Assembly: GCF_024300625.1 (NCBI RefSeq)
Contig: NZ_CP101322.1
Span: 2,121,992-2,185,991, forward strand
Direction: 5' to 3'
DNA length: 64,000 nucleotides
Source: Halovivax gelatinilyticus
Lineage (GTDB): Archaea; Halobacteriota; Halobacteria; Halobacteriales; Natrialbaceae
Every line of letters begins with the position of its first letter. Within the stretch, counting starts at the first letter, position 1. The notes under the pieces were generated by a model, which worked only from the letters and a program-made list of their open reading frames with translations, did not search any database and had not been told where the DNA came from. The position numbers and the translations under genes are program-made. This document shows, piece by piece, positions 7,882-16,027 of this stretch.

Positions 7882-8403
7882 TTACTCGCGTTCCCCGACC
7901 GCGTAGTGAAGCTCCACGATTTCGCTGTCATCGACCGTGGTATCCAGTAGTTCGAGCGGCCGCCGTCCGTCCCCGTCCGAGAACAACGCAATACCGTCTC
8001 CAAGGAGGATCGGAACGAGCGACAGTCGGAGTTCGTCGATCGCGTCCGCCCGGAGGAACGCCTGGACGAGCTGTGCGCCGCCCACCAGCCAGACGTGGTC
8101 GTCGCGCCGTTCGAGGTCTGTTGCGACGGTCTCGACATCGTCGACGAACTCGACCGAATCCGTCGCGGACGGGAGGTCCCGGTGGGTGAACACGTACGTC
8201 GGTTTCTCGCCGTAGGGTCACTCGCCGAACCCGAGCACCTGTTCGTACGTCGTCGCGCCCATCACGAGACAGTCGACCGAATCGAAGAACGCGGCGTATG
8301 CCTCGCCGTCGGATTCGAACCCCTCCAGCCAGTCGACGCCGCCGTCCAGGTCCGCGAGGTAGCCGTCGACACTCGTCGCCACGTAGCAGGTGATTCGGCC
8401 CAT
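7882..8403 (-). pseudogene. RibD C-terminal/dihydrofolate-reductase-like protein with one internal stop
   Basis: The minus strand encodes a complete 173-codon member of the RibD-C/DHFR-like family: MGRITCYVATSVDGYLAD at the N-terminus, DCLVMGATTYEQVL for the cofactor fold, VWLVGGAQLVQAFL and the C-terminal VDDSEIVELHYAVGE. A single TGA at 8218-8220 interrupts it in frame exactly where relatives usually have Trp (GFGE-[W]-PYGEKPTYVFTHR), so TGG probably became TGA. Everything else is in frame, so the lesion is recent, is read through, or is a sequencing error. Family members reduce pterin- or flavin-like substrates with NADPH. Confidence 0.8.
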
Positions 8404-8488
8404 GCGATTCGTACGGTTGAGAGGGTAATAGCACTCGCCACGGCTGGCTCGATGGATTTTGGGCCGATTATTCCCTAATAGCGATAGA

Positions 8489-8497
8489 TAATTATAT
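8489..8497 (+). promoter_or_regulatory. TATA box before the structured RNA
   Basis: The run TAATTATAT stands about 25 nt before the first base-paired nucleotide of the hairpin array at 8523, in a stretch with no protein start nearby. Confidence 0.5.
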
Positions 8498-8517
8498 GGT
8501 GCTTCAGGTTAACTGTT

Positions 8518-8665
8518 TGAACGGAAGCCACGCTCCCGCGGCCAGGGGGACATACGAGAAATGTCCCGGGTGTTAGGGCACCCGAGACGTGGCTTCCAAA
8601 TCCCATGTGGGGGATTTTGGTCGCCATGTTACGCTACAAACCTTCGAGACAAAAAGGTCTCGCAC
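8518..8665 (+). ncRNA. candidate structured non-coding RNA (hairpin array)
   Basis: Five perfect helices can be drawn by eye. A closing stem pairs GGAAGCCACG (8523-8532) with CGTGGCTTCC (8588-8597). Inside it sit GGGACAT/ATGTCCC (8547-8553 with 8561-8567) and GGGTG/CACCC (8568-8572 with 8579-8583), giving a three-way junction. After it come AAATCCC/GGGATTT (8598-8604 with 8611-8617) and CGAGAC/GTCTCG (8645-8650 with 8657-8662). A TATA box lies at the right distance. The region has no convincing ORF. It could be an independent RNA gene or the structured end of a lost IS200/IS605-type element; no transposase or TnpB remnant is visible. Confidence 0.55.
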
Positions 8666-8744
8666 GCCCGTGGTACCGTAAGCAACTGCTATTCGTCGAA
8701 ATTCTCTTGGATTCTAACGCGGTTTGGCCATGGGAGGTGGATGG

Positions 8745-9014
8745 ATGACGGGCGAGGTTCGTAGCGAGTCGTCGGCGAGTCGACCGTGCTACCGCTGCGG
8801 TGATTCAGTTGCCGAGGAGTGGATCGTTCGACTCACGGCGACGCATGGTGACGCGAGTGCCGGCTGGTATCGGGATTCTGAGCGGGAGCTGTGTCTCGAC
8901 TGCATCGCCGGGATCGGGATGTTGGAACTGGAAGCGGAGGGTTCGTCGGACGATGAAGTGAATGAACGGTCTGTTCGCGATCGACTTGGAGCGGTTCGGT
9001 CAGCGACTGATTAG
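8745..9014 (+). CDS. small zinc-ribbon protein
   Basis: 89 residues. ATG 8745 is chosen because a GGAGGTGG Shine-Dalgarno-like run ends 4 nt before it; an in-frame ATG at 8730 is the alternative. Two Cys pairs, CYRCGD and CLDC, about 40 residues apart, form a zinc ribbon around EEWIVRLTATHGDASAGWYR. The tail is acidic. Haloarchaeal zinc-ribbon proteins of this size are common and mostly uncharacterised; DNA or protein binding is likely. Confidence 0.65.
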   Translation: MTGEVRSESSASRPCYRCGDSVAEEWIVRLTATHGDASAGWYRDSERELCLDCIAGIGMLELEAEGSSDDEVNERSVRDRLGAVRSATD

Positions 9015-9637
9015 ATTCGTTCTACTTCGATTTGCCACCGTGACTCACTGGTTCTGTGAACACGAGTATTGAATCCTTCTGGAATTAGTGAATTAAACTC
9101 GGTTCTTTATCTTCCTATTCAGTTTGAGGTCGGGTGACTCGGCGCCACACGAAATTTGTCCTGCTGCCCTCCCCTATGTGAACACAGTATCCATGTTCTC
9201 GTGTGCATATTCGTAAAATGGTCTCTGGCGAGCTGTAACTCCAAGGGATCACGGATCGATCACGGATTCTATATCCAAATCCAGCGAAAGTATAATATTC
9301 CATAAGAATTTTTTAGGATTATGAACAAAATCCGGTTCCTGGTTGGATGAAGGCTGCGGGTGTAGCGCTATTTTTCCTCTTCATAATCGCAACGATGTAT
9401 ATGTGGATTCTTCCGCTGATCTGAAGCGGTCCTTTCCACTCAAAGTGAACCTCCGTTTCACCTGTTTCATGTGGACCATCCGTTTCAGAAGGTAATCTGT
9501 CGAGGAGGCAGGGAGGGGCCGGTGTAATTTTTTTGCCTCTGTCCCCTTGGGGACACGCCGTGCGGTGCTGTCGCGGTAGCTCGCCTATTCCAGTCCCCAC
9601 CCAAACCTACCTATAATATCAATACAATCACCTGTTC
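9015..9637 (+). other. AT-rich intergenic region between the zinc-ribbon and HNH genes
   Basis: About 620 bp, clearly richer in A/T than the surroundings, with no protein of normal size. It contains a 25-codon hydrophobic ORF (9347-9424), a T7 run at 9528-9534 that could end a plus-strand transcript, and a near-perfect palindrome TGTCCCC-TT-GGGGACA at 9540-9555. Minus-strand frames at 9115-9303 and 9319-9600 are open but show no haloarchaeal composition. Confidence 0.5.
9347..9424 (+). CDS. possible single-span membrane microprotein
   Basis: 25 codons from ATG to TGA; residues 4-25 are almost entirely hydrophobic (GVALFFLFIIATMYMWILPL), one membrane span after a single Lys. A stop lies 10 codons upstream in frame, so no longer version exists. 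A T7 run follows 100 nt later. No homologue comes to mind; composition is the only support. Confidence 0.3.
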   Translation: MKAAGVALFFLFIIATMYMWILPLI

Positions 9638-10420
9638 ATGGGTGTCGTTCGCAGAGAGGGAGACTGGCGACTCGAAAAACGGAGAGACGGAGTTTACCAG
9701 ATCACGTTCCGTACGGAACCGCAACTCAACGTCTATACACCTGACGCGTCGCGATTGCGCAACCAACCGCTGTTCGAGGCCGTCCCGACCTATGACGTTG
9801 GCTCGTATTCGGAAGTGGAAGGGCTCTTCGAGGAGAAGGCGCACGGTCCGCCGCCGCTCGGGATGGCGTCACCGGCAAACGGCCCGACCGGCCGCGCGTC
9901 GACCGAGTCCGACGACCTCGATCTTGACGACGTCCCACCGATCGGAATCAGCGTCGCCTTCTTGCTCGTCGGCGGGTTCACTATCTACACGTTCTGGGGC
10001 ACCACCAACACCATCGCGCTTCTCTTCGGCCTGGGATTTCTCGCGCTCGGACTCCTCCCGCTCGGCTACGCCGCCTATCGGTTCAACGCGGACGGCTGGC
10101 GAGCCGCCGCCGAATTCCTCGTCACCGTCGAGGCGAACGACGACACCGCCGAGGACACGACGAAAACCCCGCCAGCCCCGAAGAAACTCAAGAATGCCAT
10201 CATCTTCGACCGCGCCGACCAGCACTGCGAGTGGTGTGAGAATCCCTTCGACTTCCTCGAGGTTCACCACATCGTACCGCGGAGCGAGGGCGGCCCGAAC
10301 GACCCGGGAAACCTCGTCGCGCTCTGTCCCAACTGCCACGAGAACGCCGATCGCGAGGCCATCCCCCGCTCGAAGATACAGGCGAAGGTGAGGCGACTCC
10401 CGGCGGTGTCGGTCGACTGA
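9638..10420 (+). CDS. membrane-anchored HNH endonuclease
   Basis: 260 residues with three parts: a soluble N-terminal ~100 residues, two membrane spans (about 102-120 and 125-147), and a C-terminal HNH nuclease. The nuclease has zinc pairs C197/C200 and C230/C233 around the catalytic HHIVPRSEGG (His210-His211), N225 and H234. HNH domains nick DNA or RNA with a divalent metal. Placing one behind a hairpin of membrane helices suggests action on DNA entering or leaving the cell, or a membrane-tethered defence effector; that is inference. The neighbours give no operon context. Confidence 0.8.
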   Translation: MGVVRREGDWRLEKRRDGVYQITFRTEPQLNVYTPDASRLRNQPLFEAVPTYDVGSYSEVEGLFEEKAHGPPPLGMASPANGPTGRASTESDDLDLDDVPPIGISVAFLLVGGFTIYTFWGTTNTIALLFGLGFLALGLLPLGYAAYRFNADGWRAAAEFLVTVEANDDTAEDTTKTPPAPKKLKNAIIFDRADQHCEWCENPFDFLEVHHIVPRSEGGPNDPGNLVALCPNCHENADREAIPRSKIQAKVRRLPAVSVD

Positions 10421-10523
10421 TGAACTCCTTACTTTTCCCGAGCGGCAACCGTCGTGTACACGCAGCGTTGTCGGGTGTCCTGTGAGGTAGGGAAACGGGT
10501 GTACCGACGGGTTTAGAACCCCT

Positions 10524-11105
10524 TCAGTCGATTTCTATTTCGATGTCGTACTCGTTGGTCACACCCGAAGACCCGTACGGGACGACGTAGTAGACTTCCG
10601 ATCGGGTGTTCGCATCCATTTCTCTCGCCTGAACGGTGACGGATTCGTCGTCAGAATCCGATGTCGACGAACCCACTTGATTCTCGTCTGGATCCAGGAC
10701 CTCCAGGTTCAGGTCGCCGTCGTCGTGGTTGAAGTACATCGTCGCGGTTAGTTCATCGCCTTCATTCAATTCGACGTTGAAGTAGTGCCGCTCGCCGTCC
10801 TCGATGAGGTATGTGCCATGCAGACCCACGCTGAGTCTTCTGCTCCAAGAAGGCTCATCACCTGGCTCAGGCCATCCCTGCGAGGGGCCGGTAGGAACGT
10901 CATTCGAATCCTCGGTATCGTCGGTCGAATCCTCAGTCTCCTCTGGATCTCCAGTATCGTCAGTCGTATCGTCGGATTCTTCACCGTCTATGCCATCGTC
11001 GTCCGTCGCCCTCGCCTCGGTGTCGTCGCCGCCTCCCAGACACCCTGTTACCGCAATTATTCCGGTTGTTCCCGCCATTTCCTTCAGATACGAACGTCTG
11101 TCCAT
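10524..11105 (-). CDS. exported lipoprotein with a PPC-like beta-sandwich domain
   Basis: 193 residues. The N-terminus RRSYLKEMAGTTG...VTGCLGGG combines a twin-arginine motif with a lipobox Cys at about residue 22, so the protein is probably Tat-exported and lipid-anchored outside. A 50-residue Asp/Thr/Glu linker follows. The C-terminal ~100 residues (HYFNVELNEGDELTATMYF, DLNLEVLDPDEN, EVYYVVPYG) resemble bacterial pre-peptidase C-terminal (PPC) domains, usually found on secreted enzymes; here no catalytic domain is attached. Confidence 0.7.
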   Translation of the reverse strand: MDRRSYLKEMAGTTGIIAVTGCLGGGDDTEARATDDDGIDGEESDDTTDDTGDPEETEDSTDDTEDSNDVPTGPSQGWPEPGDEPSWSRRLSVGLHGTYLIEDGERHYFNVELNEGDELTATMYFNHDDGDLNLEVLDPDENQVGSSTSDSDDESVTVQAREMDANTRSEVYYVVPYGSSGVTNEYDIEIEID

Positions 11106-11410
11106 ATTTTTGAATGTATTACTGTTGATAAATAACTATCGTCCGGTTTAGATATGTTGCCGAGGGTTTCGGTGATCGAGCTGCCACAGACACGGCCGTT
11201 ATTCGGCCGGAATATTCTAACAGTGCGTATAGGGGTCAGTGGTCGTTCTGATAACTGCGTGTCCCGTATGCAGCAAGCCCCTCCTGACGAAATCTGGGTA
11301 GCACGTTCTGCTGTTGTTGCGTACAGGGCGCCTATCCTGAACGGTGGCTTTTGCTCGAACGCGTAGTGACGACGGTGTTTTTTCTGCTCGGCCGTGCTGC
11401 TAGCGGTGAC
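11106..11410 (+). other. intergenic, nothing recognised
   Basis: 305 bp between the divergent lipoprotein and SDR genes. The end next to the lipoprotein start is AT-rich and likely holds its promoter. No ORF or RNA fold is supported. Confidence 0.5.
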
Positions 11411-12097
11411 ATGACTGACAGAACGATACTGCTTACTGGTGCCAGTGGCGGGATCGGCTCAGTCGTTGCCGAGGCGTTCGCTGGCGACGGCTGGCGGACA
11501 GTTCTCTGTGCCCGATCCAGAGAGGCACTCGAATCGACCGCGCAGACCGTCTCGGCAGCAGGTGGCACACCGGTCGTTCGTCCGCTCGACGTCCGTGACG
11601 AAGATGAGGTGTTCAACGCGCTCCTCGAGACGATTCCGGAGTCGTTGGACGTCCTGGTCCCCGCAGCCGCAGTGATGCCCCACGCACCGGGGGAGCGACC
11701 GCTTCAGGAGGAACACTACGAGGACGTCCGGGCCGTACTCGACACGAACGTGTACGGGCTGTTCGCGGTGATTCGGGAGGCTCTGCAGTTCATGAGACCC
11801 GACGGCCGCGTGCTCGTCCCGTCGGGGTCGGTCGCGCGCGATCCGAAACCGGGAATGGGGGCGTACGCTCCCTCCAAGGCGGCTGTCGAGGCGCTTGCGC
11901 GCGGGTTCGCTCTCGACATCGACCAGTCGGTCGGAATCGTCGACCCGGGCTTCGTTGCGACTAACCTCACCCATGGGAAGGGGCGCGATCCGGCTTCCGT
12001 CGCGGAGCTGTTCCGATGGGCAGCTCTAGAGTGTCCAGCCGGGGATCTCGACGGAAACATCGTCGGGCTCCGGGAGTGGAAGCAAGCGACGCGCTGA
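11411..12097 (+). CDS. short-chain dehydrogenase/reductase (SDR)
   Basis: 228 residues from ATG 11411, placed directly before the Rossmann motif TGASGGIG (9-16). Arginines at 35 and 37 after strand 2 suggest NADP(H). The active site is complete: S138/S140, Y152 and K156 (GAYAPSKAA). The classical NNAG is replaced by VPAAAVM. Slightly short for an SDR, with a truncated C-terminus. The substrate is unknown and neighbours do not suggest a pathway. Confidence 0.85.
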   Translation: MTDRTILLTGASGGIGSVVAEAFAGDGWRTVLCARSREALESTAQTVSAAGGTPVVRPLDVRDEDEVFNALLETIPESLDVLVPAAAVMPHAPGERPLQEEHYEDVRAVLDTNVYGLFAVIREALQFMRPDGRVLVPSGSVARDPKPGMGAYAPSKAAVEALARGFALDIDQSVGIVDPGFVATNLTHGKGRDPASVAELFRWAALECPAGDLDGNIVGLREWKQATR

Positions 12098-12269
12098 GTA
12101 ATTCAACGCCGCTTAGGTTCCCCCCTCGGGCATTCACCGCTGTAATTTACACGCCCTTCTAACAGCTGGTGAATAGGTTGAGAACGCGGAGACAGAACGC
12201 GAATACGACGCCGAACCCGGTCAGGAAACCGGCCGAATAGTTATAGGCGACCTTTTCTTTCTTCGAACT

Positions 12270-12848
12270 GTGGAGGCACTCCTCGTCGCCGCAGTCGGCG
12301 TATTCATCGCGACAAACCTCGATCTACTGGTCGTCGTCATCGCCTTCTGTCTCGACGAGGATTACGCCACCGGTGAGGTGGTACTCGGCTACTATGCGGG
12401 GTTCGTCGTCGGGATCGGTGGGGCCGTCCTCGGTGCGTTTGTCGTGACCGGCGTCCTGCAGCGCTGGGCGTTCCTGCTCGGGGCCATCCCGATCGGAATG
12501 GGGCTGTGGGGCCTATTCCGGCGCGAACCCGCCCCGAGGGGCGACGAATTACAGGTGATCCCGGGGCCGATGGGGCGGGTCTGGGTCGTCACCGTCACCG
12601 CGATCGCGCTGAACGGTGAAAATTTGGCGGTCTATATCCCGTTTTTCGTCGGCCTCACGTTGGAACAACTCCTCGCGGTCGTAGCCATCTATATCATCGG
12701 CGCCGGCGTCCTGTTTCTCGGCGCCCTCCTGGTCACGCACATCACGCGTGACCTCCCGCATCCAGCGTGGATCGATCGGTGGCTCGTCCCGACGGTGTTG
12801 CTATTCGTCGGCGGTTACGTCGTCGTCTCCGGCTGGATCGCGGTGTGA
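12270..12848 (+). CDS. CadD-like cadmium/heavy-metal resistance transporter
   Basis: 192 residues from GTG 12270, with five to six hydrophobic segments. The first span contains GVFIATNLDLLVVVIAF, and the mid-protein motif LNGENLAVYIPFF is typical of the CadD/LysE-related cadmium resistance family. Members export divalent metals or quaternary amines. A TATA-like ATAGTTATAGG precedes it by about 30 nt. A stable inverted repeat follows the stop. Confidence 0.75.
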   Translation: MEALLVAAVGVFIATNLDLLVVVIAFCLDEDYATGEVVLGYYAGFVVGIGGAVLGAFVVTGVLQRWAFLLGAIPIGMGLWGLFRREPAPRGDELQVIPGPMGRVWVVTVTAIALNGENLAVYIPFFVGLTLEQLLAVVAIYIIGAGVLFLGALLVTHITRDLPHPAWIDRWLVPTVLLFVGGYVVVSGWIAV

Positions 12849-12876
12849 GCGTCGTCGGAACCGAGTCGTGTGATGT

Positions 12877-12897
12877 ACGAACCGGGTTCCGGTTCGT
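12877..12897. terminator. inverted repeat after the CadD-like gene
   Basis: ACGAACCGG-GTT-CCGGTTCGT forms a perfect 9-bp stem with a 3-nt loop, 29 nt after the stop codon. No T-run follows, so its role as terminator or mRNA stabiliser is inferred from position. The rest of 12849-13151 shows nothing else. Confidence 0.45.
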
Positions 12898-13151
12898 GGA
12901 TGTGACGCGACTCCGGCCGAATCACGGCCTGCCAATACGGCCTGCATCGGTCACGTTGGTTCTGTGTCCGCAGGCTCCCGACACCCGGGGTCGGTACCGT
13001 TCGACCGACGCCCCGTCGACAGCGTCCGAATCCCGACCACCTATAGCGAAACACCGCTTCCAAGACCGACCGCTCGCGAGGTTGCCGCTCAAAAACCGTC
13101 CCCACCATCGTTTCAGAACCGTTATTGAGCCGGCCCGCGACATTGGTTCAC

Positions 13152-14342
13152 ATGCGCGGTACGCGCGGTCTGCTGTCGACGATCGGCGGGAGACGCATCC
13201 TCCTCACCGTCGGTGCGTTTTACGTCGTCCTCGCGACGGTCCGAGCGGGCTATCAGCTCCAGGCGGGTGCACCACTACTCACGACTGCCATTATCACGAC
13301 CTTCGTCGGCGGTTCCGGACTCACCGTCTTCGTCGGCGCCTACCGGTTGCCGACGATGGACGTGCACCCGTCGTTCTACGCCCGGACCGCGGGGTGGACG
13401 TTCGTCGGCATCGGCGCCATGCTCGGACTTCTCGCCCTCTATCACGTCCAGCCAGGCACTGGCATCTCCGAGCCGAATCGATCGGTTCCCATCCTCACCG
13501 GGTTCGCCGCCGTCGCCGGCTTTGGCGTCGGGGCGAACGACGCGCTCGCGAGGACGTCCACCCTCGAACTCGAGCGGCAAAACCGCGAACTCCAGCGAAT
13601 GCACGCGCGATTCGAGGCGTCGAACGAACGGCTCGAACAGTTCGCCTACGCCGCCAGCCACGACCTCCAGGAACCCCTTCGCATGGTCTCTAGCTACCTC
13701 AAACTCATCGATTCTCGCTACGGCGACGACCTGGACGATGACGGACGAGAGTTTCTCGAGTACGCCATCGACGGCGCCGACCGGATGCGCGAGATGATCG
13801 AGGGGCTCCTCGAGTACTCGCGCATCGACACGCAGGGCGAGCCGTTCGAACCCGTCGACCTGGACAGCGTCCTCGCGGCGGTCAGAAAGAATCTCGAACT
13901 CCGGATCGACGAGTCAGACGCCACCATCGAGGCCGACTCGCTCCCGCGCGTCGAGGGCGACGAGCGCCAGCTGCGCCAGCTCTTTCAGAACCTCATCGCC
14001 AACGCGATCGAGTACAGCGACGACCCGCCGCGGATCGAGATCGACGCCGAGCGCGACGGCGACGGGTGGATCGTCTCGGTGCGCGACGAGGGCATCGGGA
14101 TCGACCCAGACGACCAGGAGCGCATCTTCGAGGTGTTCCAGCGCCTCCACGGTCGCGACGAACACCCTGGGACCGGCATCGGGCTCGCGCTCTGTCAACG
14201 GATCGTCGAACGTCACGGCGGTGAGATACGCGTCGACTCCAAATCCGGTGAGGGAACGACTGTCGCATTCACGATTCCCGCGGTGACGGCTGACGGACCG
14301 ACGGAACCAGCCCCGCTCTCGAACCCGGATTCGACCGATTGA
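13152..14342 (+). CDS. membrane sensor histidine kinase
   Basis: 396 residues from ATG 13152. Four hydrophobic segments (about 15-30, 41-63, 82-98, 112-130) are followed by a coiled coil (140-165) and the H-box FAYAASHDLQEPLRMVSSYL with H170. The HATPase shows N (LFQNLIANAIEYS), G1 (DEGIGIDPDD), F (IFEVFQRLH) and G2 (GTGIGLALC) boxes. The SHDLQEPLR form is that of phytochrome-class/PAS kinases, although here the sensor is the membrane domain. No response regulator lies nearby. Confidence 0.9.
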   Translation: MRGTRGLLSTIGGRRILLTVGAFYVVLATVRAGYQLQAGAPLLTTAIITTFVGGSGLTVFVGAYRLPTMDVHPSFYARTAGWTFVGIGAMLGLLALYHVQPGTGISEPNRSVPILTGFAAVAGFGVGANDALARTSTLELERQNRELQRMHARFEASNERLEQFAYAASHDLQEPLRMVSSYLKLIDSRYGDDLDDDGREFLEYAIDGADRMREMIEGLLEYSRIDTQGEPFEPVDLDSVLAAVRKNLELRIDESDATIEADSLPRVEGDERQLRQLFQNLIANAIEYSDDPPRIEIDAERDGDGWIVSVRDEGIGIDPDDQERIFEVFQRLHGRDEHPGTGIGLALCQRIVERHGGEIRVDSKSGEGTTVAFTIPAVTADGPTEPAPLSNPDSTD

Positions 14343-14468
14343 CGCCCGGCTGATCGATCGCCCGGCTTCGTACGAACACGGCGTCCGGTCCGTCGATCGG
14401 TGGACCGTCGAAGCTGACGAGGGGCTCGACACACTCGAGGATCTCGTCGGGGCTGGTAGCCCACCCGA

Positions 14469-15227
14469 TCACTGCACCGTGTAGCCGCCGTCGACTGCGA
14501 GGGGTTGGCCGGTGACGTACGAGGCGTCGTCGGAACACAGCCAGACGACCGCCGAGGCGATCTCTTCGGGTTCGCCGAGCCTGTCGGCCGGGATCGCCGC
14601 GATCGTCTGCTCCATCGATTCGGCGTCCGCCTCGCCCGCTCGCGAGACCATCGGCGTGTCGATGACGCCCGGGAGGACGGCGTTAACCCGGAGCCCCTCG
14701 GCGCTGAACTCGACGGCCGCCGACCGCGTCAGTCCGACGACGCCGTGCTTGCTGGCGACGTAGGGGCTCAGGTTCGGAAAGCCGAGCGCGCCGGCGATCG
14801 AGGACGTGTTCACGATGGCGCCGCCACCGCCGTCGAGCATCGGCGGAATCTGCTCGCGCATCGCGTAGAAGACGCCGTTCAGGTTGATGTCGAGCACGCG
14901 ATTCCAGTTATCGTTGCCCTGGTCGGGAAAGCCGACCTGTTCGCCCTCGATTCCCGCGTTGTTGAACGCGAAGTCCAGCCCGCCGTAGGTGTCGACGGCC
15001 GTCGAGACGGCCGCCGCGACCGCACCCTCGTCGGTGACGTCGGTCTCGACGAAAGTGGCGTCGCCGCCGTCGTCTTCGATCAGCGATACCGTCTCCTCGC
15101 CGCCCTCGGCGTCGACGTCGGCGGCGACGACGCTCGCACCCTCGGCCGCGAATCGTTGCGCCGTCGCTCGGCCGATCCCGGACGACGCTCCGGAGACGAA
15201 CGCGACGCCGCCGTCGATGCCCTTCAT
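14469..15227 (-). CDS. short-chain dehydrogenase/reductase, classical FabG-like
   Basis: 252 residues from ATG 15227; longer upstream frames lack homology. Motifs: SGASSGIGR (12-20), D37 after strand 2 indicating preference for NAD(H), NNAG (89-92), S142/S143, Y156-V-A-S-K160, and the C-terminal DGGYTVQ. All SDR catalytic residues are intact. The family reduces ketones or oxidises secondary alcohols, and ketoacyl- or sugar-type substrates are equally possible. It is separated from the upstream AKR relic by 130 bp and is not obviously in an operon. Confidence 0.9.
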   Translation of the reverse strand: MKGIDGGVAFVSGASSGIGRATAQRFAAEGASVVAADVDAEGGEETVSLIEDDGGDATFVETDVTDEGAVAAAVSTAVDTYGGLDFAFNNAGIEGEQVGFPDQGNDNWNRVLDINLNGVFYAMREQIPPMLDGGGGAIVNTSSIAGALGFPNLSPYVASKHGVVGLTRSAAVEFSAEGLRVNAVLPGVIDTPMVSRAGEADAESMEQTIAAIPADRLGEPEEIASAVVWLCSDDASYVTGQPLAVDGGYTVQ

Positions 15228-15360
15228 TCGAATCTCCCTCCGGGGCGTCGTTCGGTCGAGCGAGCGGTGCTGCCGGCGGGAATCCCGATTACGTGTCGCT
15301 TCGGTCGACTGGCTGGTGTCATTGCGGTAGGGACTACTACTCACTGGCACTTATAGGAAA

Positions 15361-15453
15361 TCAGCCGTCGATCTCGCCCAACTCGGCCACATCCTCGTCG
15401 GTCAACGCTAGCTCCGACGCCAGAACGTTCGATTCCAGATGGTCGACGCTCGA
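15361..15453 (-). pseudogene. detached 3' end of an aldo/keto reductase gene
   Basis: On the minus strand these bases encode the last ~30 residues of an AKR (DHLESNVLASELALTDEDVA then ELGEIDG and stop). Bases 15378-15453 are identical to 16286-16361 inside the intact AKR gene. The final seven residues differ from those of the intact gene, so this is either the original gene end displaced by an insertion or a paralogue fragment. Confidence 0.75.
15378..15453. repeat. 76-bp direct repeat, copy 1
   Basis: Identical over 76 bp to 16286-16361, same orientation, 908 bp apart. The two copies bracket the toxin-antitoxin-like pair. They lie at the 3' end of an aldo/keto reductase frame, a layout like attachment sites of integrated elements, though no integrase is present. 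Confidence 0.85.
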
Positions 15454-15549
15454 TCGTCCGTATTTTTCTCGACGTACGTTCCAGGGATCGTCAGACTACC
15501 TTCTGTCGCAACTGATGCAATCTGGTCGTTTCAGTATGGTTGGGTGCTT

Positions 15550-16002
15550 CTACCCATCGTCGAGCAGTTCGTCCAGGTCGTCGGCAGTGAGCGAATCGTG
15601 TTCGTCCAGATACGATTCGACCCTCCTCACGCTCGACAGATCGGTTATCGTATCCAGTTTTTGGCGTGCCTGTTGGCTGAACTTCCCCAGTTTCCCCTGG
15701 TCGTACTGGTGGGTTCGATCGACGTAGAGTACGTACACGATGTGATACGACGAGTTCCCGTCAGGAACGTGTGTTAGCACCTTCGTGTACAGTCGGCCGG
15801 CGTCACTGAATCGGACGATGTCGAGTGTCCCGATTTGCTCGTAGACGTACTGGTCTGGAGGGGCGTCGCTGGAAGCCAAAGTGTGTAACTTAGACAACGG
15901 GTTCCGCTGTTCAGTGACGTCGAGAGCGTCGAGATGGGCCGGAAATTCCCTCTCAAATATGATATGGGTCTCTTCTGGCCCGCCCAACGGAACGTACGAC
16001 AC
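15550..16002 (-). CDS. uncharacterised protein, possible toxin of a two-gene module
   Basis: 150 residues from GTG 16002. The middle (GRLYTKVLTHVPDGN, YHIVYVLYVDRTHQYDQ) reads as a small alpha/beta fold with repeated strands, and the C-terminus (LTADDLDELLDD) is acidic and helical. It follows a 47-residue acidic protein by 25 nt on the same strand, in the order antitoxin-toxin, and the pair lies between two 76-bp direct repeats. A RelE-like fold is conceivable but I see no certain motif. Confidence 0.6.
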   Translation of the reverse strand: MSYVPLGGPEETHIIFEREFPAHLDALDVTEQRNPLSKLHTLASSDAPPDQYVYEQIGTLDIVRFSDAGRLYTKVLTHVPDGNSSYHIVYVLYVDRTHQYDQGKLGKFSQQARQKLDTITDLSSVRRVESYLDEHDSLTADDLDELLDDG

Positions 16003-16027
16003 AATACAGCCGATGGCTGACTAAAAC

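Noticed and set aside
8218-8220. TGA as selenocysteine codon
   Set aside because: Haloarchaea are not known to use selenocysteine, relatives have Trp here, and no insertion-element hairpin is evident.
9319-9600. Minus-strand 93-codon ORF
   Set aside because: It reads through an oligo-A run and a palindrome, and its composition is neutral to basic, unlike local proteins.
13134-13693. Long plus-strand frame starting at 12767 that runs through the kinase N-terminus
   Set aside because: Arg-rich shadow frame with no motif; the kinase frame has clear membrane spans and an H-box.
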